A stretch of 64,000 nt of DNA from Campylobacter sp. VBCF_01 NA2 (lineage in GTDB: Bacteria > Campylobacterota > Campylobacteria > Campylobacterales > Campylobacteraceae), in contig NZ_CP115607.1 of the NCBI RefSeq assembly GCF_027797205.1, forward strand, positions 1,477,288 to 1,541,287. The letters are read 5' to 3'. Position numbers and translations under genes: made by a program. Shown piece by piece: positions 1-9,823 of the stretch (position 1 is its first letter; every line of letters begins with the position of its first letter). The notes under the pieces were generated by a model that worked only from the letters and a program-made list of their open reading frames with translations, had not been told where the DNA came from and made no database searches.

Positions 1-996
<996 letters not shown>

Positions 997-1122
997 CTAA
1001 ATTTTGATTTTGATTAATGGCGAAATTATATCTTTGTTTTGGTTAAAGATAGATAATTTAAAATTTTATTATTTTTGGTTACAATGTCTTTTTGAATTTA
1101 ATCCAAATTTTAAGGAGAAGCT

Positions 1123-2571
1123 GTGAAAAAATTTCTTGTTCCCATAGTGGCTGTTGTGGTGCTAATTTTGGGTTTTGCCTTTTTGCCAAGCAAAGATAAG
1201 GGCGAGAGCCAAAATGAGCCAAAAGTAGAGCAAAGTGCGCCCGCAAACCCTATCGCTAAGGCTATTGATAGCGTAGTTGGCAACAAAGCAGGCGAGCTAG
1301 CCGAAAAATACATTAACCAAATGCTAGAAAATAGCCAGTTTTTCGAGGTCAAAGAGCGTAAATTCGACCGAGGCGATAGCTCGTCTGCTGGATATTTTAC
1401 CGGTGTGATTAAAAAACAAACCCTAAAAGATCAGCTAGCCGCAGTCGTAGCTAGCGTGCTTGGCGAGGCAGAAGCTAAGGATTTGCAAAAGTTAAATTCC
1501 GAAATGGATGAAATTTTCCCGCAGGATTTGGAGTTTAGGTATGATTATACTATCGCGCACAGTGTCGCAAATATCGCTGATGGCGCGCAAATCGAGGGCA
1601 AAATCAAAGTTTTAACCCCACACTATGCTGAAATTTTAAAACAATTTTTCAAAACTGAGGAAATCGCTACAAACCGCGTTACAATCGCAACTGATATTAA
1701 ATTTATCACCCAGCTCGCAGACGCCGAATACTCAAACGAGGGGGTGATGATAAATTTAAGCGGGCTAAATTTTGGCGGAGTTAGCGATTTAAATGGCGAA
1801 ATTTTTAAAACCCTAAATTTGAGTTTGGATAAATTTTTCGTGTATGGCGTAGAGGGTGTGGATATCGAAATGCAGGGCCTTAACTACGATATGAAATACA
1901 AAAACGGCGTCAAAAAGGGCGCAGAGCTAGTGGATTATTTCCTAGCTGATATGAGCTATACTTCCAGCCTTAAAAACGCCCTAATCACCGTGGAAGGCGA
2001 TAGATTTATCGTCGCAAATGACGCTTCTAGCGAGGGCGAGACTAAGGTTAGTGGCGGAAAATACTTTATGGACGATAAATCGCGCATAGCAAGCCTCAAA
2101 GTCGCAGATGTGCTAGTGCGAAATGTCGCAATCGATAGCGACATCGCTATGAGCGAGAAACTTTACCGCGAGCTTGCATTTGCGAACCAAAACAAAGCAG
2201 AGGAACTAGCGAAAAATCCGCAAATTTTAAGAGATTTGCTTAAAGATGATATTTCGCTAAATTTGAAAAATTTATCCTTCGAAAACAGCGTCGGCAAAAA
2301 ATTTAGCCTTAGCGCAAAGGGTGTCGTGGGCGATTTCGTCGATGAGGAGACGCTGTTTGCGAAAATGAGCGCCAGCGGCAGCGCTAAAATCGACACAAGC
2401 CTTGGCGAGTTTATCTCTGATTACGATAGCCTGCGCCCGTTCGCACCGCTAATCGAGCTGTATTCGGCGCAGTTTTTACGCCCTGAGGGAAATGGCGTAA
2501 AGCTCGATTTTAGCTACGATAAGGCTTCAAATTTACTGCAACTAAACGGCGAAAATATCCCGCTTCAATAA
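1123..2571 (+). CDS. DUF945 family exported protein
   Basis: A 482-residue protein with a single N-terminal hydrophobic segment (residues 4-20, FLVPIVAVVVLILGFAFLP). The rest is polar and beta-rich, so it is probably anchored in the inner membrane with the bulk in the periplasm. The pattern (short anchor, PIAKAIDSVVGNKAGELAEKYINQM segment, then repeated sheet-like stretches and a soluble C-terminus) matches the DUF945/YdgA family, whose function is unknown. The start is supported by AAGGAG 7 nt upstream. The gene stands alone and is followed by an inverted repeat. No catalytic motif is visible. Family assignment is moderate; no function can be proposed. Confidence 0.75.
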   Translation: MKKFLVPIVAVVVLILGFAFLPSKDKGESQNEPKVEQSAPANPIAKAIDSVVGNKAGELAEKYINQMLENSQFFEVKERKFDRGDSSSAGYFTGVIKKQTLKDQLAAVVASVLGEAEAKDLQKLNSEMDEIFPQDLEFRYDYTIAHSVANIADGAQIEGKIKVLTPHYAEILKQFFKTEEIATNRVTIATDIKFITQLADAEYSNEGVMINLSGLNFGGVSDLNGEIFKTLNLSLDKFFVYGVEGVDIEMQGLNYDMKYKNGVKKGAELVDYFLADMSYTSSLKNALITVEGDRFIVANDASSEGETKVSGGKYFMDDKSRIASLKVADVLVRNVAIDSDIAMSEKLYRELAFANQNKAEELAKNPQILRDLLKDDISLNLKNLSFENSVGKKFSLSAKGVVGDFVDEETLFAKMSASGSAKIDTSLGEFISDYDSLRPFAPLIELYSAQFLRPEGNGVKLDFSYDKASNLLQLNGENIPLQ

Positions 2572-2577
2572 TTTTTA

Positions 2578-2614
2578 GGTCAAATTTATGCGCGGTAAGC
2601 GTTTAAATTTGACC
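2578..2614 (+). terminator. Inverted repeat after the DUF945 gene
   Basis: A perfect 11-bp stem (GGTCAAATTTA / TAAATTTGACC) around a 15-nt loop lies 6 nt after the stop codon. No U-tract follows, so it may stabilise the 3' end rather than terminate by itself. Confidence 0.45.
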
Positions 2615-2835
2615 ATTACACATTTTAAATTTGTGAAAATTTGTAATTTAAATCAAATTTAAAGGATAAAATTTATTAATATTATTTTATAAAAATTTTA
2701 AAATTTCGCTAAATTTTAAAATTTTGTTACCATAAGTAACGCACAAAAAAATTTTCAAATTTTATTTAACGCAATTTTAATAAATTTCCAACCTAATTTT
2801 GTATTATTCATAAAATCTTACAAAAAAGGAGTAAC

Positions 2836-4314
2836 ATGCCTGATCAAATCAAGGTGCGTGGGCACAACTTCCCAGACCTAGAACCGCAAAACTCGGAAGA
2901 AGTTGCGGAAGTAGCGCAACTAACCGATGTTGATTCGTTTCCGAAGCGTGGCATTATCATTGCGATAGTAGCGGCGTTGATTGCATTTGCGCTTTACAAT
3001 GTCTTGCCGTTCGAGCCAAATGTCAAAAAGGGCTTGGCGCTTTTGGCATTTATCGCGATTATGTGGCTTACAGAGGCCGTGCATATCACGATTACAGCGC
3101 TTATGGTGCCAGTTTTGGCTGTGGCGATTGGGATTGGTAAATTTGGCAAAGACGGCGAATTTACGGCTTTGACGCTAAAAAACGCCTTGGCAAATTTCGC
3201 AAACCCTACGATTTTTACATTTTTTGGTGGATTTGCCCTAGCTACGGCACTTCACATGCAAAAACTCGACAAAAAAATCGCAACCTGGCTTATCCAAAAA
3301 GCCGGCGGACGCCTTGGCGTGGCTGCGATTTTGATATGTATCACGACTGCGCTTTTATCAATGTGGGTTTCAAACACCGCAACCGCTGCGATGATGTTAC
3401 CGCTTGCGCTTGGAATTTGCGCGAATTTAGACGCAAAGAAAAAAGAAGATCGTGGCACAATCGTCTTTTTACTCTTAGGAATTGCCTATTCAGCTAGTAT
3501 CGGAGGACTTGGCACGATTGTTGGCTCACCGCCAAACATCATCGCAGCTGAGGCTTTGGGCTGGAATTTCGCTGATTGGATGAAGGTGGGACTTCCAGTA
3601 ATGCTTTTAATGCTTCCATTAATGTTAGTGGTGCTATATTTGGTATTCCGCCCAAATTTAAATCACAAAGTAGAGATTGAGCTCGAAGAAATTCCATGGA
3701 ACAACAAGCGCATACTTACCGTCATAGTTTTCGTAATTACTGCGTTTGCGTGGATTTTCTCAAAAGACATTAGCAAGGTAATCGGCTTTAAAATCGACGA
3801 CTCTTATGTCGCTGTGTGCGCTGCAATCGCTGTGGTAATGCTAGGCCTTGCTAAATGGCACGATGTGGCAGAAAACACAGAGTGGGGTGTTTTAATGCTA
3901 TTTGGTGGCGGTTTAACGCTAAGTGCGGTGCTAGGCATGTCAGGAGCCTCTGGCGTGCTAGGAAACCTAGTAGCTGATACCTTCAAAGACGCGCCTGTGT
4001 ATTTGGTATTGCTTGTAACTGCTGTATTTATCATCTGCCTTACAGAATTTACTAGTAACACTGCCTCGGCTGCGCTTTTGGTACCTGTATTTGCGGGCGT
4101 AGCAGCTCACATGGGCTTGCCGAAAGAAACACTTACAATCGTAATTGGTATCGGCGCAAGTTGTGCGTTTGTAATGCCAGTAGCGACTCCGCCAAATGCC
4201 CTAGTTTTTGGCACTGGCATGATTAAACAAATGGATATGATTAAAGCAGGTGCTTACCTAGCCTTTGCTGGTGCGGTGATAGTATCGCTTTATGTTTATC
4301 TATTTTTTGCATAA
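2836..4314 (+). CDS. DASS/SLC13 family sodium:anion symporter
   Basis: A 492-residue inner-membrane carrier, probably importing a di- or tricarboxylate (or sulfate) with Na+. The roughly 38-residue polar N-terminus is followed by about eleven hydrophobic segments. Both family signatures are duplicated as expected: SNTATAAMMLP (about residue 179) and SNTASAALLVP (about 420), and the hairpin-tip motifs GSPPN (about 230) and TPPNA (about 455). These form the Na+ and carboxylate sites in DASS structures. A strong AAAAAAGGAG ribosome site precedes the ATG. The gene is monocistronic, with about 264 nt of very AT-rich sequence in front and a hairpin behind. Substrate cannot be read from sequence; C4-dicarboxylate is plausible given the fumarase gene in the window. 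Confidence 0.88.
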   Translation: MPDQIKVRGHNFPDLEPQNSEEVAEVAQLTDVDSFPKRGIIIAIVAALIAFALYNVLPFEPNVKKGLALLAFIAIMWLTEAVHITITALMVPVLAVAIGIGKFGKDGEFTALTLKNALANFANPTIFTFFGGFALATALHMQKLDKKIATWLIQKAGGRLGVAAILICITTALLSMWVSNTATAAMMLPLALGICANLDAKKKEDRGTIVFLLLGIAYSASIGGLGTIVGSPPNIIAAEALGWNFADWMKVGLPVMLLMLPLMLVVLYLVFRPNLNHKVEIELEEIPWNNKRILTVIVFVITAFAWIFSKDISKVIGFKIDDSYVAVCAAIAVVMLGLAKWHDVAENTEWGVLMLFGGGLTLSAVLGMSGASGVLGNLVADTFKDAPVYLVLLVTAVFIICLTEFTSNTASAALLVPVFAGVAAHMGLPKETLTIVIGIGASCAFVMPVATPPNALVFGTGMIKQMDMIKAGAYLAFAGAVIVSLYVYLFFA

Positions 4315-4319
4315 AATTT

Positions 4320-4342
4320 AGTTGCGAGATTTTCTCGCAACT
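4320..4342 (+). terminator. Terminator-like hairpin after the DASS symporter
   Basis: GTTGCGAGA and TCTCGCAAC form a 9-bp stem with a 3-nt loop, 6 nt after the stop codon. No clear T-run follows. Confidence 0.5.
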
Positions 4343-4422
4343 ACTAAATTCTGCCAAATTTCACCTGCTAAAATTTATTAAAATTTTGATAAAATCACCA
4401 AATTTCATTTCAAAGGATTTTT

Positions 4423-6096
4423 ATGAGAAGCGATATCGTTAAAAAGGGCTACACACGCACACCGCACCGCTCACTTTTTCGCGCGACAGGATTAAAGGAC
4501 GAGGACTTTGATAAGCCGTTTATCGGCGTGGCAAACAGCTTTATCGAGTGTATTCCGGGGCATTTTTATCTCAACGAATATGCCAAAATCGTAAAAGACG
4601 AAATTCGTAAAAATGGCTGTGTGCCGTTTGAATTTAATACAATCGGCGTCGATGACGGTATCGCAATGGGACATAGCGGAATGCTCTACTCGCTACCAAG
4701 TCGCGAAATCATCGCAAATTCGATAGAAACCGTGATGAACGCTCACAAACTCGACGCTCTTCTATGCATACCAAACTGCGATAAAATCGTGCCCGGTATG
4801 ATAATGGGAGCACTAAGAGTAAATGTGCCTACGATTTTCGCTAGTGGTGGTCCAATGGCCGCTGGCAAGGGGCTAAGTGGCGAACAAATCGATTTAAATA
4901 CCGCATTTGAGGCTGTTGGCGCGTATGAGACTGGCAAGATTAGCGAAGAGCAGTTAAAAGCTATCGAGTGCGCGGCATGTCCTGGTGGGGGAAGTTGCTC
5001 TGGTATGTTTACTGCAAACTCAATGAATACCCTATGCGAAGCTCTTGGAATCGCGCTTAAAGGCAACGGAACGATTCTAGCCCTTACGCCTGAGCGCGAG
5101 GAATTATTACGCACGGCTGCTAGGAGAATTTGCGAAATTGCGCTTGATGAGAGATTTAAAATCCGAAATTTAATCAACGAAAAATCGATCCGCAACGCCA
5201 TGGTTATGGATATGGCAATGGGCGGTAGCTCAAATACGATTTTGCACATGCTAGCAATCTCGCGCGAAGCGGGCGCGCCACTTGATATCGCGGAATTAAA
5301 CGAAATTTCGCGCAGTGTGCCTCACATAGCCAAAGTCAGCCCAAGCCTACCAGGAGTTCATATGCAAGATGTGCAAAAAGCAGGCGGACTAGGTGCTATA
5401 ATGAAGGAAATAAGCAAATTTGATAGCTCTTTGCTTGATTTAAATTTACTCACAATCAGTGGCGAAAGCCTAGGTGAGCGTATCCAAAACGACGATATCA
5501 AGGACGAAAACATAATCCACACCGTAGCAAACGCATATTCTAAGCGTGGCGGACTTGCGATTTTGTTTGGAAATTTGGCCGAGCAAGGTTGCGTTATAAA
5601 AGCAGCTGGAATCATCGGCGAGCGCAAATTTAGTGGCAAAGCGATTTGCTTTAACAGCCAAGACGAGGCAATCGAGGGGATTTCGGGCGGAAAAGTGCAA
5701 AAAGGAAATGTAGTCGTCATACGCTACGAGGGCCCAAGAGGAGGGCCTGGTATGCAAGAAATGCTAAGCCCAACTAGCCTAATCGTAGGCCGTGGCCTTG
5801 GCGCAGATGTCGCGCTCATCACAGACGGGCGTTTTAGCGGTGCTACAAGAGGGCTAAGTATCGGTCATGTAAGCCCAGAAGCAGCCGAGGGCGGTATGAT
5901 AGGACTACTCAAAGACGGCGATATAATCGATATCGATGTGGATAATTTCAGCATTAATGTCCGTCTAAGCGACACCCAAATCGCCGCTCGCCGTGCCGCA
6001 TGGAAATACGAGGGCAAAAAAGTAGAGGGCAAATGGCTTCGCCAATACCAAAAACTAGTAACCAACGCCAGCAGTGGCGCGATACTAGAAGCGTAG
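4423..6096 (+). CDS. ilvD: Dihydroxy-acid dehydratase
   Basis: Catalyses the third step of valine and isoleucine synthesis, dehydrating 2,3-dihydroxy-3-methyl acids to 2-keto acids, with an Fe-S cluster. At 557 residues it is full length. Cluster cysteines are recognisable in ECIPGH (about 43), CIPNCDK (115-119) and [17 protein letters not shown] (about 192). Other signatures are [12 protein letters not shown] and [20 protein letters not shown] near the C-terminus. The gene is monocistronic here, with an AAAGGA ribosome site. It is convergent with the downstream dehydrogenase, and two strong inverted repeats separate them. No other ilv genes are in the window. Confidence 0.97.
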   Translation: MRSDIVKKGYTRTPHRSLFRATGLKDEDFDKPFIGVANSFIECIPGHFYLNEYAKIVKDEIRKNGCVPFEFNTIGVDDGIAMGHSGMLYSLPSREIIANSIETVMNAHKLDALLCIPNCDKIVPGMIMGALRVNVPTIFASGGPMAAGKGLSGEQIDLNTAFEAVGAYETGKISEEQLKAIECAACPGGGSCSGMFTANSMNTLCEALGIALKGNGTILALTPEREELLRTAARRICEIALDERFKIRNLINEKSIRNAMVMDMAMGGSSNTILHMLAISREAGAPLDIAELNEISRSVPHIAKVSPSLPGVHMQDVQKAGGLGAIMKEISKFDSSLLDLNLLTISGESLGERIQNDDIKDENIIHTVANAYSKRGGLAILFGNLAEQGCVIKAAGIIGERKFSGKAICFNSQDEAIEGISGGKVQKGNVVVIRYEGPRGGPGMQEMLSPTSLIVGRGLGADVALITDGRFSGATRGLSIGHVSPEAAEGGMIGLLKDGDIIDIDVDNFSINVRLSDTQIAARRAAWKYEGKKVEGKWLRQYQKLVTNASSGAILEA

Positions 6097-6105
6097 ATTT
6101 AAATT

Positions 6106-6143
6106 TAAAACCCTTTTTTAAATTTTAAAAAGGGGTTTTAAAA
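6106..6143. terminator. Terminator hairpin between ilvD and the dehydrogenase
   Basis: TTTAAAACCCTTTTTT pairs with AAAAAGGGGTTTTAAA around a short AT loop. Its A/T-rich flanks would serve transcription from either side of this convergent junction. Confidence 0.65.
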
Positions 6144-6181
6144 TAGTTAAATTTAGACTTTATAAATTTTGCAAAATTTTA

Positions 6182-6212
6182 AAATTTAAAGGGCAAATTG
6201 CCCTTTAAATTT
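6182..6212. terminator. 31-nt palindromic terminator
   Basis: A perfect 15-bp inverted repeat with a 1-nt centre (arms AAATTTAAAGGGCAA and TTGCCCTTTAAATTT). It overlaps the stop codon of the minus-strand dehydrogenase gene and probably ends that operon. Confidence 0.6.
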
Positions 6213-7143
6213 ACGCATTTAAAAATTCTTTAATATTTCCTGCGATTTTGGAGATTAGCAGTTTGCGCGCTTCCACGCTCGCCCACGCAATGTGCGGAGT
6301 AAGGATTAGATTTGCCTTGTTTTTCACGCCAAGAAGCGGATTATCAGCGTTAATCGGCTCTTTTTCGACCACATCTAGACCCACGCGAAGTCCCATTTCA
6401 TCGATAGCCCATGCCAATGCACTCTCATCGGCGATTCCACCACGACCAAAGTTCATAAACACAGCGCCCTTTTTCATTTTAGCGATTTCATCTTTGCCGA
6501 TTAGACCTTTTGTTTTTTCGTTTAATGGCGCATGAACCGAGATGATATCGCACTCTTTAAGCATAGTTTCCAAATCCACCCTTTTAAACTCAGCGTCATC
6601 GTGCGCCCCGCTCGTAGAGTAGTAGCAGACATTTGCGCCAAAGGCTTTTGCTATGCGCCCTACTTCACGACCGATTTCGCCAAGGCCGATTATGCCGAAA
6701 TTCTTGCCAGAAATTTGATCAATTGGCGCGTTTAAATGTGTGAAAATTTCACTCTCACACCATTTTTTCTCGCCGTATTCGGCGTAGTATCTCACATCGT
6801 TTAAAAGCGCTAGAAGCGTAGCAAAGGCTTGTTGCGATACACTTTTGGTCGAATACCCAGCGACATTTTTCACAGGCACACCATGCGCTGCGGCCGCTTC
6901 GGAGTCGATATTGTTCGTGCCGGTTGCGCTTACGCAAATTAGCTTTAAATTTGTCTTTTCGAGCACCTCTTTTGTGATTAAAACCTTGTTAGTGATGACG
7001 ATATCAGCGCCCGCTAAACGCTCGATTGTCTGCTCAGCCTTGGTTTTTGGGTATGTTACAAGCTCGCCCAAGGCCTCAAATTCGCTGAAATTTGCGTCGC
7101 TTCCTAGTGTATCAGCGTCAAGTAAAACAATTTTTGGTTTCAT
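6211..7143 (-). CDS. D-2-hydroxyacid dehydrogenase
   Basis: NAD(P)-dependent oxidoreductase of the D-isomer 2-hydroxyacid dehydrogenase family (glycerate/hydroxypyruvate-type), 310 residues. The Rossmann motif GLGEIGREVG lies near residue 150. Catalytic residues of the family are visible as NFGRGGIADESAL (Arg), VVEKEPI (Glu) and LTPHIAWAS (His). It is the last gene of a four-gene minus-strand operon; its ATG overlaps the TAA of the GspS-like gene by one base (TAATG). The order UPF0323 - GspS-like - dehydrogenase matches C. jejuni Cj0371-Cj0373 from memory. Substrate is unknown. Confidence 0.9.
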   Translation of the reverse strand: MKPKIVLLDADTLGSDANFSEFEALGELVTYPKTKAEQTIERLAGADIVITNKVLITKEVLEKTNLKLICVSATGTNNIDSEAAAAHGVPVKNVAGYSTKSVSQQAFATLLALLNDVRYYAEYGEKKWCESEIFTHLNAPIDQISGKNFGIIGLGEIGREVGRIAKAFGANVCYYSTSGAHDDAEFKRVDLETMLKECDIISVHAPLNEKTKGLIGKDEIAKMKKGAVFMNFGRGGIADESALAWAIDEMGLRVGLDVVEKEPINADNPLLGVKNKANLILTPHIAWASVEARKLLISKIAGNIKEFLNA

Positions 7144-8327
7144 TACTCCACCCCTTCGATGTAGTGACCGACAAATTTAGAATAGTTGTCGATGATATCT
7201 GCGCCCTTCCTAAATCCAAGCGCACAGCCTTCAAAGGCGTAAAATACCCCAGCTTGGTATTTTACGCCGTTTTTATCAGTGTTTAGATTTGCAAATTCTT
7301 GGTATAAAAAATTTTGATTTGCGTATTCGCCACCTTTTTCTTTGATTTTTTTACCATCTTCGTCAAAAATACTCACATTTGCCCCCTCGCGCCCAAAAAA
7401 CGGCTTTTTGACCATTTTTTTGCCGATTAGTGGCTCGCACGCGCTTTCTAGCAAAAGCGGGTGATTTGGGTATAAATCCCATAAAATTTTCATTATTCCC
7501 TTGCTTTGGAAAAGTAGCGTGTATGCGGGGTTTAGGATAATTGCTTTTTGGTTTTTCATTATGTTTTTTAGTATCAAGGCTAGCTCGCCCTCCTCGATAG
7601 CAATCGCCTCCCACGGGATTAGTTTGCACCAATACTCGTAATTTTCGCCACCAAAAAATACCCCTTTCTCGTCGTCAAACTCGACCTCGTGCGCGTATGC
7701 GAAGGCTGTCTTAAAGCCCGCTTCATCGGCAGCTGTTTGCAAAAGCCTGATTGTTTTTTCGTCCTCATCGCTTCCAGCGACCGAGCTAAACAAAATTTTC
7801 CACCCCTCGTAAAATTTATCAAATTCCTCCAACTCTCCGCCCAAAACGACAAGGCGTTTGAAATTATCGCTAATCGCGGCGAAAAGCTCGTTAAACTGCG
7901 CCATTTCATCAAGTCCATTTTCTTTAAGCAACGCCCACTGGATAATCGCTGTTTCAAACACAGCCGTTGGGGTATCGGCGTTAAATTCGAGCAGTTTTAT
8001 CGGCTCGCCGTCTAATCCGCCAGCGAAATCAAACCTGCCATAAAGGTGCCAATGCACATCATTTTCCCAGCTCATTTTGATAATTTCTACTAGATTAAAG
8101 GGAATTCCAAGCTCGTGGAAAAGGTCATTATCTATCACATACTGCGCCGCTGCGATAAACATATCATACAGCTCGTTTGCCACCTCGTAGTAGGCGTTTG
8201 CCTCCTCTGCGCTCACGCTTACGACCTCATCTGCTATGTATGCTGATAAATCCGCGTCAGTGTGCCACGAAAAGCCAAGTTTTTCTAAAAATTCATTGCT
8301 TAGTGGGGTTAGTTTTTTGAGTTTCAT
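7143..8327 (-). CDS. Glutathionylspermidine synthase-family ATP-grasp ligase
   Basis: A 394-residue protein of the GspS C-terminal (synthetase) family, without the amidase domain of E. coli GspS. Family motifs are visible: WENDVHWHLYGRFDFAGG near residue 90, LLEFNADTPTAVFETAIIQW near 110, LWDLYPNHPLLLES and KPFFGREGANVSIFD towards the C-terminus. These match the ATP-grasp nucleotide and metal site. Such stand-alone enzymes are predicted to join an amine to a peptide or glutathione-like acid, but the product is not established for this subfamily. An AAGGA ribosome site precedes the start. It lies between the UPF0323 lipoprotein (45 nt away) and the dehydrogenase (1-nt overlap). Confidence 0.88.
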   Translation of the reverse strand: MKLKKLTPLSNEFLEKLGFSWHTDADLSAYIADEVVSVSAEEANAYYEVANELYDMFIAAAQYVIDNDLFHELGIPFNLVEIIKMSWENDVHWHLYGRFDFAGGLDGEPIKLLEFNADTPTAVFETAIIQWALLKENGLDEMAQFNELFAAISDNFKRLVVLGGELEEFDKFYEGWKILFSSVAGSDEDEKTIRLLQTAADEAGFKTAFAYAHEVEFDDEKGVFFGGENYEYWCKLIPWEAIAIEEGELALILKNIMKNQKAIILNPAYTLLFQSKGIMKILWDLYPNHPLLLESACEPLIGKKMVKKPFFGREGANVSIFDEDGKKIKEKGGEYANQNFLYQEFANLNTDKNGVKYQAGVFYAFEGCALGFRKGADIIDNYSKFVGHYIEGVE

Positions 8328-8372
8328 CTATTTCCTTGAATTTTAAAATTTAGCCTGAATTTGCGGGTAAAT

Positions 8373-8978
8373 TTAGCCACCAAATGCACTACCGCCACTT
8401 TTTGTGGGCGCGCTTGCTCCGCTTGATTTTGAGCCGAAAAACCCGCTTTTGCCACTTTTTGCTTTGGCGTTATTTGCCCTAGCCTCTTTGAAGCTATTTA
8501 CGCTCCTTGAATACGCGCTAGGGTTTTTAAAGGCTGTTTGTCTGTGCGCTTGATACGCTGGTGAGCCAAAGAGTTTCGAGCCTATCCATGAGCCGATGAT
8601 TGCGCCTGCTGCGCTTGCTAAAATCGCCTCGCCAAGGCTGTATCCGCCACTAGAAATTTCGGCGTTTTGATTGGTTAAATTTGAAGTGCCAGCGTCGATT
8701 TTGGCGTTTTCCTCAGCCAAAAGCGCGTTTGTCTCAGCCTCGCTTAAAATTCTCTCGCTTCCGTCCAAACTTTTTAAGATAATTTGCGTTTTTTCGCTAG
8801 GAAATTCCTCTAAAATTTTATATTTTCCGGGCGCTACTTCCTCGATTCTAACTAGCGCGCCCTCTTGGATACGAAGCTCCGAGCCTGTATTTTCGCGCTC
8901 GCAGCCTGCCAAAGCACCAGATAAAATCAGTCCGAAACCGCCCACAATCGCATAACTTGCAATTTTTCTAATTTTCAT
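8373..8978 (-). CDS. UPF0323 family lipoprotein
   Basis: A 201-residue predicted lipoprotein. The N-terminal segment ends in the lipobox LAGC with the lipidated cysteine at residue 26. The middle holds EVAPGKYKILEEFPSEKTQI followed by a Gly/Ala-rich hydrophobic stretch (LGEAILASAAGAIIGSWIG, about residues 114-133). The C-terminus is low in complexity, rich in Ser, Gly and Lys. This arrangement is that of UPF0323 (C. jejuni Cj0371); the molecular function is unknown. The ATG overlaps the stop of the upstream HTH gene by 4 nt, so the two are probably translationally coupled. Confidence 0.85.
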   Translation of the reverse strand: MKIRKIASYAIVGGFGLILSGALAGCERENTGSELRIQEGALVRIEEVAPGKYKILEEFPSEKTQIILKSLDGSERILSEAETNALLAEENAKIDAGTSNLTNQNAEISSGGYSLGEAILASAAGAIIGSWIGSKLFGSPAYQAHRQTAFKNPSAYSRSVNSFKEARANNAKAKSGKSGFFGSKSSGASAPTKSGGSAFGG

Positions 8979-9631
8979 TTTTTTCCTTTTAAATTTTTGA
9001 TATCTAAACTCTTATGCACCAAAAGCTCATCGCCAATGACCCTGATTAGCTCGTTTGCGCCGATATTTTCGATGATTAGACTTTGGGCTTTCATCCGTTT
9101 TTTGCGCCCTAAATCTAGGCTTTTGATAAATTTCGCTAGGCTTAGCCACTCGTTTTCATCGAAAATTTGCTCTTTTACCTCGACATCGTATGGCTTTTTT
9201 TCGCGCACACTCTCGCCGATTAGGGGCTTTTCAAAAAACGAGAGAAAATACCCTAGCTTCTCATCTCGCTCTTTATACATGAGCTTGATTTCTTCTTTTG
9301 ATGAGATTAAAATTTCCTCTTTTTCGCGGTAAAGTTTGTCTTTATCATTTTGTAAGGTTTGGATTTGTTCTTTTAGCTCGGCGATTTCTTTGATTAAATA
9401 ATCAATAAAATTTTGGTTCGAATTTTGCGGGGCAGGTTTTGAGGGGCGCGCTTTTGCGCTAGCTCCTTGCGCGCTAGAATTTGAAATTTCATCGTTTTCG
9501 TCTTCTAAAACGACATATTTTACGCCATTAATCTCTGTCGTGCGAATAGAATTTCGCCTGATTCTATTGTAAATCGCCTCTTTTGAAACACCCAAAATTT
9601 CGGACGCTTCGCTTATAGAAACCTCTCTCAT
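8975..9631 (-). CDS. HTH DNA-binding protein with coiled coil
   Basis: A 218-residue protein that begins with an excisionase/MerR-like helix-turn-helix: SEASEILGVSKEAIYNRIRRN at residues 7-27, followed by a beta hairpin. A low-complexity Ser/Ala/Pro/Asn linker (about 50-75) leads into a long coiled coil (about 80-130). A C-terminal region of unknown fold follows (LAKFIKSLDLGRKKRMKAQ). It is the first gene of the minus-strand operon and overlaps the lipoprotein gene by 4 nt. It could regulate its own operon or organise DNA; nothing in the sequence decides. The ribosome site is weak. Confidence 0.7.
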   Translation of the reverse strand: MREVSISEASEILGVSKEAIYNRIRRNSIRTTEINGVKYVVLEDENDEISNSSAQGASAKARPSKPAPQNSNQNFIDYLIKEIAELKEQIQTLQNDKDKLYREKEEILISSKEEIKLMYKERDEKLGYFLSFFEKPLIGESVREKKPYDVEVKEQIFDENEWLSLAKFIKSLDLGRKKRMKAQSLIIENIGANELIRVIGDELLVHKSLDIKNLKGKK

Positions 9632-9823
9632 AATTCGCCTTATCCGCGTTGAAATTTTAAAACTGGGTATTATGGCGAATTTTGCCTAAAAATGGGCTTT
9701 AAATATCAAATTTCACAGACAAATTCAGATTTTTTTCGTGAAAAAATATCCAAATTCTATAATTTTAATATGTAATTAATCTTTTAAGAGTAAAATCGTG
9801 CATTTATACAAAAAGGACATTTC

